Shown in pieces: positions 6,428 through 8,761 of a stretch of 8,761 nt of DNA. This DNA comes from Candidatus Apopatosoma intestinale (GTDB lineage: Bacteria > Bacillota > Clostridia > Oscillospirales > CAG-272): the NCBI GenBank assembly GCA_018064545.1, contig JAGHUY010000125.1:1-8761 (forward strand), given 5' to 3'. The translations under genes and the position numbers were made by a program. Every line of letters starts with the position of its first letter. The first letter of the stretch is position 1. Under the pieces are notes generated by a model. It was not told the origin of the DNA. It searched no databases and saw nothing but the letters and a program-made list of their open reading frames with translations.

Positions 6428-6808
6428 ATGAAAAAAATTCCTGCTTTAGCATTAACTCTTTTGATGATCGTTTCTGTCCTGTTGCTTCCTGCCTGCGGAC
6501 CGAAAAAGGAAGACGGTAACGAAATTGCCATCACGGTCGTCGTGGTGGATGACAAGGGTGAAGAAACCAACCATGAAATCAAAACGACACGCGCGTATCT
6601 GGCCGACGCTCTGCTCGATGAAAAGATCGCGTCCGGTGCGATGACGGAATACGGTCTGATGATCGACACGGTAGACGGTCTTCTCGCCGACTGGAATACG
6701 AACGGCGCGTACTGGGCGATCTATGTCGGGGAAGAGATGGCCATGGTCGGGGCAAGTTCGCTGGAACTTTCGGACGGCGGCGTTTATCGGTTGGTCTATT
6801 CAAAATGA
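6428..6808 (+). CDS. DUF4430-type lipoprotein
   Basis: This is a 126-residue secreted, membrane-anchored protein. Lys-Lys at 2-3, a hydrophobic stretch (4-20) and the lipobox L20-P21-A22-C23 mark a type II signal peptide with lipidation at Cys23. The mature part of about 100 residues resembles DUF4430, the fold shared with the C-terminal domain of transcobalamin/intrinsic factor. Visible signs are T-R-A-Y-L-A-D-A-L-L early and the typical end W-N-T-N-G-A-Y-W-A-I-Y-V-G ... G-A-S-S-L-E-L-S-D-G-G-V-Y-R-L-V-Y. The start has AAAAGGAGA 7 bp upstream. It overlaps the ECF S-component gene by 4 bp (ATGA), suggesting a ligand-presenting partner. A corrinoid ligand is only a guess from the fold. Confidence 0.87.
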   Translation: MKKIPALALTLLMIVSVLLLPACGPKKEDGNEIAITVVVVDDKGEETNHEIKTTRAYLADALLDEKIASGAMTEYGLMIDTVDGLLADWNTNGAYWAIYVGEEMAMVGASSLELSDGGVYRLVYSK

Positions 6809-7335
6809 GACAGAAAACTCTGACCCGTCTGCGTGAGATGGCTGTGTTTGCCATGCTCGGCACGCTGATGTTTCTGTCGAAACAACTGCTGGAATTTCTG
6901 CCCAACATTCATATGTTGGCGCTCTTTACTTGCGTTTATACACTTGTATATCGTATAAAAGCCTTGATCCCGCTGTATATTTTCGTATTTTTGGAGGGCG
7001 TGATCGCCGGTTTCAATCTGTGGTGGATCCCGTACCTCTATATCTGGACAGTGCTGTGGGGTGCGTTCATGCTGTTTCCGAAAACACTCCCCGCGCGGCG
7101 GGCGGCGATCCTGTGTCCGATCGTCTGTGCGCTTCACGGGATGTTATACGGAACGCTCTATGCACCGATGCAGGCCGTCATGTTCGGCTATTCGTTCCAT
7201 ACGACGCTTGTCTGGATCGCGACAGGACTGCCGTGGGACGCGGTACAGGCCGCCGGCAACCTCGTGATGGGAACGCTCGCCGTCCCGCTGATCCTCGTTT
7301 TGGAACGGCTGGAAAAGAAAAAAGTTTTGATTTAA
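6805..7335 (+). CDS. ECF transporter S-component (substrate-binding membrane subunit)
   Basis: This 176-residue integral membrane protein has about five or six hydrophobic segments, starting with an Ala/Gly-bearing first helix (A13, A16, G19) that in S-components contacts the EcfT subunit. The last part, F-H-T-T-L-V-W-I-A-T-G-L-P-W-D-A-V-Q-A-A-G-N, is characteristic of the family that includes S-components for vitamins and corrinoids. S-components bind a micronutrient and need an EcfA-A'-T module to move it. None is encoded here, so it is probably group II, sharing a module elsewhere. There is no strong ribosome binding site; the ATGA overlap with the lipoprotein gene points to translational coupling. 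The substrate is unknown: CbrT-like cobalamin uptake is possible, but no riboswitch supports it. Confidence 0.85.
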   Translation: MRQKTLTRLREMAVFAMLGTLMFLSKQLLEFLPNIHMLALFTCVYTLVYRIKALIPLYIFVFLEGVIAGFNLWWIPYLYIWTVLWGAFMLFPKTLPARRAAILCPIVCALHGMLYGTLYAPMQAVMFGYSFHTTLVWIATGLPWDAVQAAGNLVMGTLAVPLILVLERLEKKKVLI

Positions 7336-7351
7336 TAGATAAGAATAAAAA

Positions 7352-7389
7352 CAGAGATTCGGTTTTGAGATCCGAATCTCTGCTTTTTT
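7352..7389. terminator. Bidirectional terminator between the ECF gene and the toxin gene
   Basis: Stem CAGAGATTCGG (7352-7362), a 9-base loop, stem CCGAATCTCTG (7372-7382), then a T tract (7384-7389) on the plus strand and an A-rich left flank giving a T tract on the minus strand. The T tract overlaps the stop codon of the Doc gene. Confidence 0.88.
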
Positions 7390-7762
7390 ATTCGTTATTC
7401 CAAATCCATTGAAGCAGATCGTCATACGTCATGGTTCCGGAAGCTACCGCCAGCCCTACTCGTGCAACCTCTTCATTTGTCGGACGGATTCTGACGCCGT
7501 TGGTCTCCAAAAAAGTCAGCAAAATGTACATACCGATCCGTTTATTGCCGTCCACAAAGGCATGATTGGAGATCAGCGAATACCCGATTTGCGCCGCTTT
7601 TTCCTGTTTGGTCGGATAGAGTTCGACACCGTCAAACGTTTGAAACGCTGATTCCAAGGCACTGTCGAGAAGGGCAGCGTCACGCAGATTCGGGTCTCCT
7701 CCCGTTTCTTCTGAAATCAGCTGGTGAAGGAGCAAAACTTTTTCGTGACTGAATTTGATCAT
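7388..7762 (-). CDS. doc: Doc-type (Fic-fold) toxin of a type II toxin-antitoxin module
   Basis: This 124-residue protein carries the active-site motif H67-A-F-V-D71-G-N73-K74-R75-I-G, the Doc variant of the Fic motif. In Doc the replaced residues turn the AMP-transfer fold into a kinase that phosphorylates and inactivates elongation factor EF-Tu; that is known from phage P1 Doc and assumed here. The position that is Ala in P1 Doc (D-A-N-K) is Gly. Upstream sequence D-P-N-L-R-D-A-A-L-L-D-S-A-L-E is also typical of the family, and the length is normal. ATG 7762 overlaps the antitoxin stop (ATGA), giving a translational brake on toxin synthesis. Base composition looks more AT-rich than the neighbours, consistent with acquisition by transfer. 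Confidence 0.93.
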   Translation of the reverse strand: MIKFSHEKVLLLHQLISEETGGDPNLRDAALLDSALESAFQTFDGVELYPTKQEKAAQIGYSLISNHAFVDGNKRIGMYILLTFLETNGVRIRPTNEEVARVGLAVASGTMTYDDLLQWIWNNE

Positions 7763-8001
7763 TTCGCTAACTCCTCAAAAGCCTTATGATATTGTTTCAG
7801 TATTCTCGCGGCGACGAAATCGATCTTTTCGTCATCGGTCATCTCGATCGTATCGTCTTTTTCAATGTCGATCAATTTGTATTTGGGCTTGTTGTTTTTG
7901 AAGATGACGACAGAACCGAGTTTATCCGCCGTGCGCGCGACACGGGAAAAATTCTGATTGGCTTCGGAAATGGAAACGATTTGATTGGTATCAATGTTCA
8001 T
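7759..8001 (-). CDS. phd: Phd/YefM-family antitoxin
   Basis: This 80-residue antitoxin is partner to the downstream Doc. The N-terminal DNA-binding part (about 1-50) reads I-V-S-I-S-E-A-N-Q-N-F-S-R-V-A-R ... G-S-V-V-I-F-K-N-N-K-P-K-Y-K-L-I, the Phd/YefM fold. The charged helical tail (about 57-80, E-K-I-D-F-V-A-A-R-I-L-K-Q-Y-H-K-A-F-E-E-L) should wrap the toxin. The frame is open to an upstream ATG at 8091, but the start at 8001 is chosen. It has AGGAGGT at 6 bp, gives the family N-terminus, and the extra 30 residues would be translated across the promoter. The pair normally represses its own promoter. Confidence 0.92.
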   Translation of the reverse strand: MNIDTNQIVSISEANQNFSRVARTADKLGSVVIFKNNKPKYKLIDIEKDDTIEMTDDEKIDFVAARILKQYHKAFEELAK

Positions 8002-8007
8002 GATGAG

Positions 8008-8014
8008 ACCTCCT
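8008..8014 (-). promoter_or_regulatory. Ribosome binding site that fixes the antitoxin start
   Basis: AGGAGGT on the minus strand (plus-strand ACCTCCT) lies 6 bp before ATG 8001. This is a strong site, expected for an antitoxin that must outnumber its toxin. Confidence 0.85.
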
Positions 8015-8028
8015 ATTCGGCTAATCTC

Positions 8029-8057
8029 ATTATACACAAATCTTAGGATAAATTCAA
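8029..8057 (-). promoter_or_regulatory. Promoter of the phd-doc module
   Basis: On the minus strand TTGAAT (8057-8052), a 17-bp spacer and a perfect TATAAT (8034-8029) lie 27 bp upstream of the antitoxin start. No strong palindromic operator is clear, only short CTAA/TTAG arms (8021-8024 and 8043-8046) around the -10. Confidence 0.75.
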
Positions 8058-8147
8058 TATAAAATTGCTGTTTTTGTAAATAATCATCCATACAAAGGAG
8101 TGCGATACGCTGAGCGCCGAAAACCGTAGGATTCCGGAGTTATTTCT

Positions 8148-8534
8148 CTATATGAAACTGCGGATATCGAAACTTTCCAGTTCTTTCATCCGGCGCAGGG
8201 AATCGATCCACTTGTCACGGGCGGTCAGAAACACGTCTTCATCCCGGCAACGGTATCCGTTCCGCAGTTCGATGATGGCCTCATCGGCGCGGTCGATGAC
8301 CTCATATCCGACGGGCAGAGAGAGGCTTCGCACGGCCTTATCCCACATGGCCCAAAGCGTTTCCACATCGTCCGAGAGAAGCGGATAGTCCGACAGAAAG
8401 TCCTCCTCGCTCTCCGGCAGGCTTTCGGATAGCGTCAGCATCTCCTCGATCCGGTTGCCGAGGCATACCGTATTGACAATCACGAAAGCCGTTACCACGA
8501 GAAAGATGGCAACGGCACAGAGAAACGACCTCAT
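8148..8534 (-). CDS. DUF4363-family small membrane-anchored protein
   Basis: This 128-residue protein has a single N-terminal hydrophobic segment (about 4-24, F-L-C-A-V-A-I-F-L-V-V-T-A-F-V-I-V) and a mainly helical, acidic remainder, probably outside the membrane. The overall pattern, with W-A-M-W-D-K-A in the middle and an R-D-K-W-I-D-S-L-R-R-M-K-E-L tail, fits DUF4363, a clostridial family of unknown role often next to a DUF421 protein, as here. AAGGAGGGAA lies 6 bp upstream of the ATG, which overlaps the stop of the DUF421 gene (ATGA). The stop is TAG at 8150-8148. No terminator is clear before the toxin-antitoxin promoter. Confidence 0.75.
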   Translation of the reverse strand: MRSFLCAVAIFLVVTAFVIVNTVCLGNRIEEMLTLSESLPESEEDFLSDYPLLSDDVETLWAMWDKAVRSLSLPVGYEVIDRADEAIIELRNGYRCRDEDVFLTARDKWIDSLRRMKELESFDIRSFI

Positions 8535-8761
8535 GCGTTTTTCCCTCCTTTGTCTTTGCGGATGATCTCCGTTGCGCCCCGGTCGTCCACCGTGAGCAGG
8601 AACACGTCACGGGCATCGGTGATCCGACGCTTGGCAAGTTCCTCCCGAACCCATGCGTCACTTTTTCCGGCCTCTTTCTGCACCGTCTCATTGATATGGC
8701 CGGCGATCAGAATGGGACGGGAGAGGCCGGCACCGTCGCCCTTGATTCCCATATCTTTTTG
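8531..8761 (-). CDS. DUF421 (YetF-like) membrane protein, C-terminal part; 5' end outside window
   Basis: Only the last 76 residues are visible. The frame is open to the window edge, so the ATG at 8752 is an internal methionine. The segment S-R-P-I-L-I-A-G-H-I-N-E-T-V-Q-K-E-A-G-K, then W-V-R-E-E-L ... D-A-R-D-V-F-L-L-T-V-D-D-R-G, matches the cytoplasmic C-terminal domain of DUF421/YetF proteins, which have membrane helices at the N-terminus (not seen here). The role of the family is unclear. The stop overlaps the DUF4363 start by 4 bp, so the two are co-translated. Confidence 0.82.
   Translation of the reverse strand, partial: QKDMGIKGDGAGLSRPILIAGHINETVQKEAGKSDAWVREELAKRRITDARDVFLLTVDDRGATEIIRKDKGGKNA

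Noticed and set aside
8001..8091. Longer antitoxin starting at ATG 8091
   Set aside because: The extra 30 residues lie across the promoter and the AGGAGGT site, and are not part of the Phd family N-terminus.
8094..8388. AAAGGAG at 8094-8100 followed by an open plus-strand frame from CTG 8110
   Set aside because: There is no ATG/GTG/TTG in that frame at a suitable distance, and most of the frame lies antisense to the DUF4363 gene. Probably chance or a short relic.

Overview
The window looks like a piece of chromosome from a low-GC-lineage Gram-positive (Firmicutes/Clostridia, probably a gut Oscillospirales-type organism) with moderately high GC. The indications are AGGAGG-type ribosome binding sites, a YtrA-type GntR regulator with its ABC transporter, a DUF4430 lipoprotein with an ECF S-component, a DUF421/DUF4363 pair, and a palindromic CACCTCATCC...GGATGAGGTG intergenic repeat that I associate from memory with that group. 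Nothing points to a prophage, an integrative element or a CRISPR array. The family names come from recognising the sequences; no search was run.

Layout, left to right. (1) 1-1510, plus strand: the 3' end of a type II topoisomerase A subunit (ParC/GyrA-like), then 27 bp later a short OmpR-type response regulator whose receiver domain has lost key residues, closed by a terminator built in a 17-bp tandem duplication. (2) 1511-1837: an intergenic region dominated by a roughly 205-bp MITE-like palindromic repeat, a 12-bp direct repeat, and a strong sigma-A-type promoter with a possible operator. (3) 1853-5151, plus: a tightly overlapping three-gene operon of GntR/YtrA repressor, ABC ATPase and large ABC permease with a roughly 300-residue C-terminal soluble domain, ended by a perfect 18-bp bidirectional terminator. 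(4) 5200-6237, minus: a PHP-domain metal-dependent phosphoesterase-like protein, convergent with the permease. (5) 6238-6427: a divergent promoter region. (6) 6428-7335, plus: a small DUF4430 lipoprotein translationally coupled to an ECF transporter S-component, ended by an 11-bp-stem bidirectional terminator. (7) 7388-8001, minus: a Phd/Doc-type toxin-antitoxin module with its own promoter. (8) 8148-8761, minus: a DUF421 protein (C-terminal part only, cut by the window edge) overlapping a DUF4363 protein.

How the genes work together: the GntR regulator very likely represses its own ABC operon. The lipoprotein and S-component probably form a substrate-capture and uptake pair that needs an ECF energising module encoded elsewhere. 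Doc would be neutralised and co-repressed by Phd. DUF421 and DUF4363 look like a membrane pair of unknown role. I see no convincing evidence of a wholly new system. The least ordinary items are the degenerate orphan regulator behind the topoisomerase gene, the lipoprotein/ECF-S coupling, and the palindromic element whose two ends keep a hairpin while changing its sequence.
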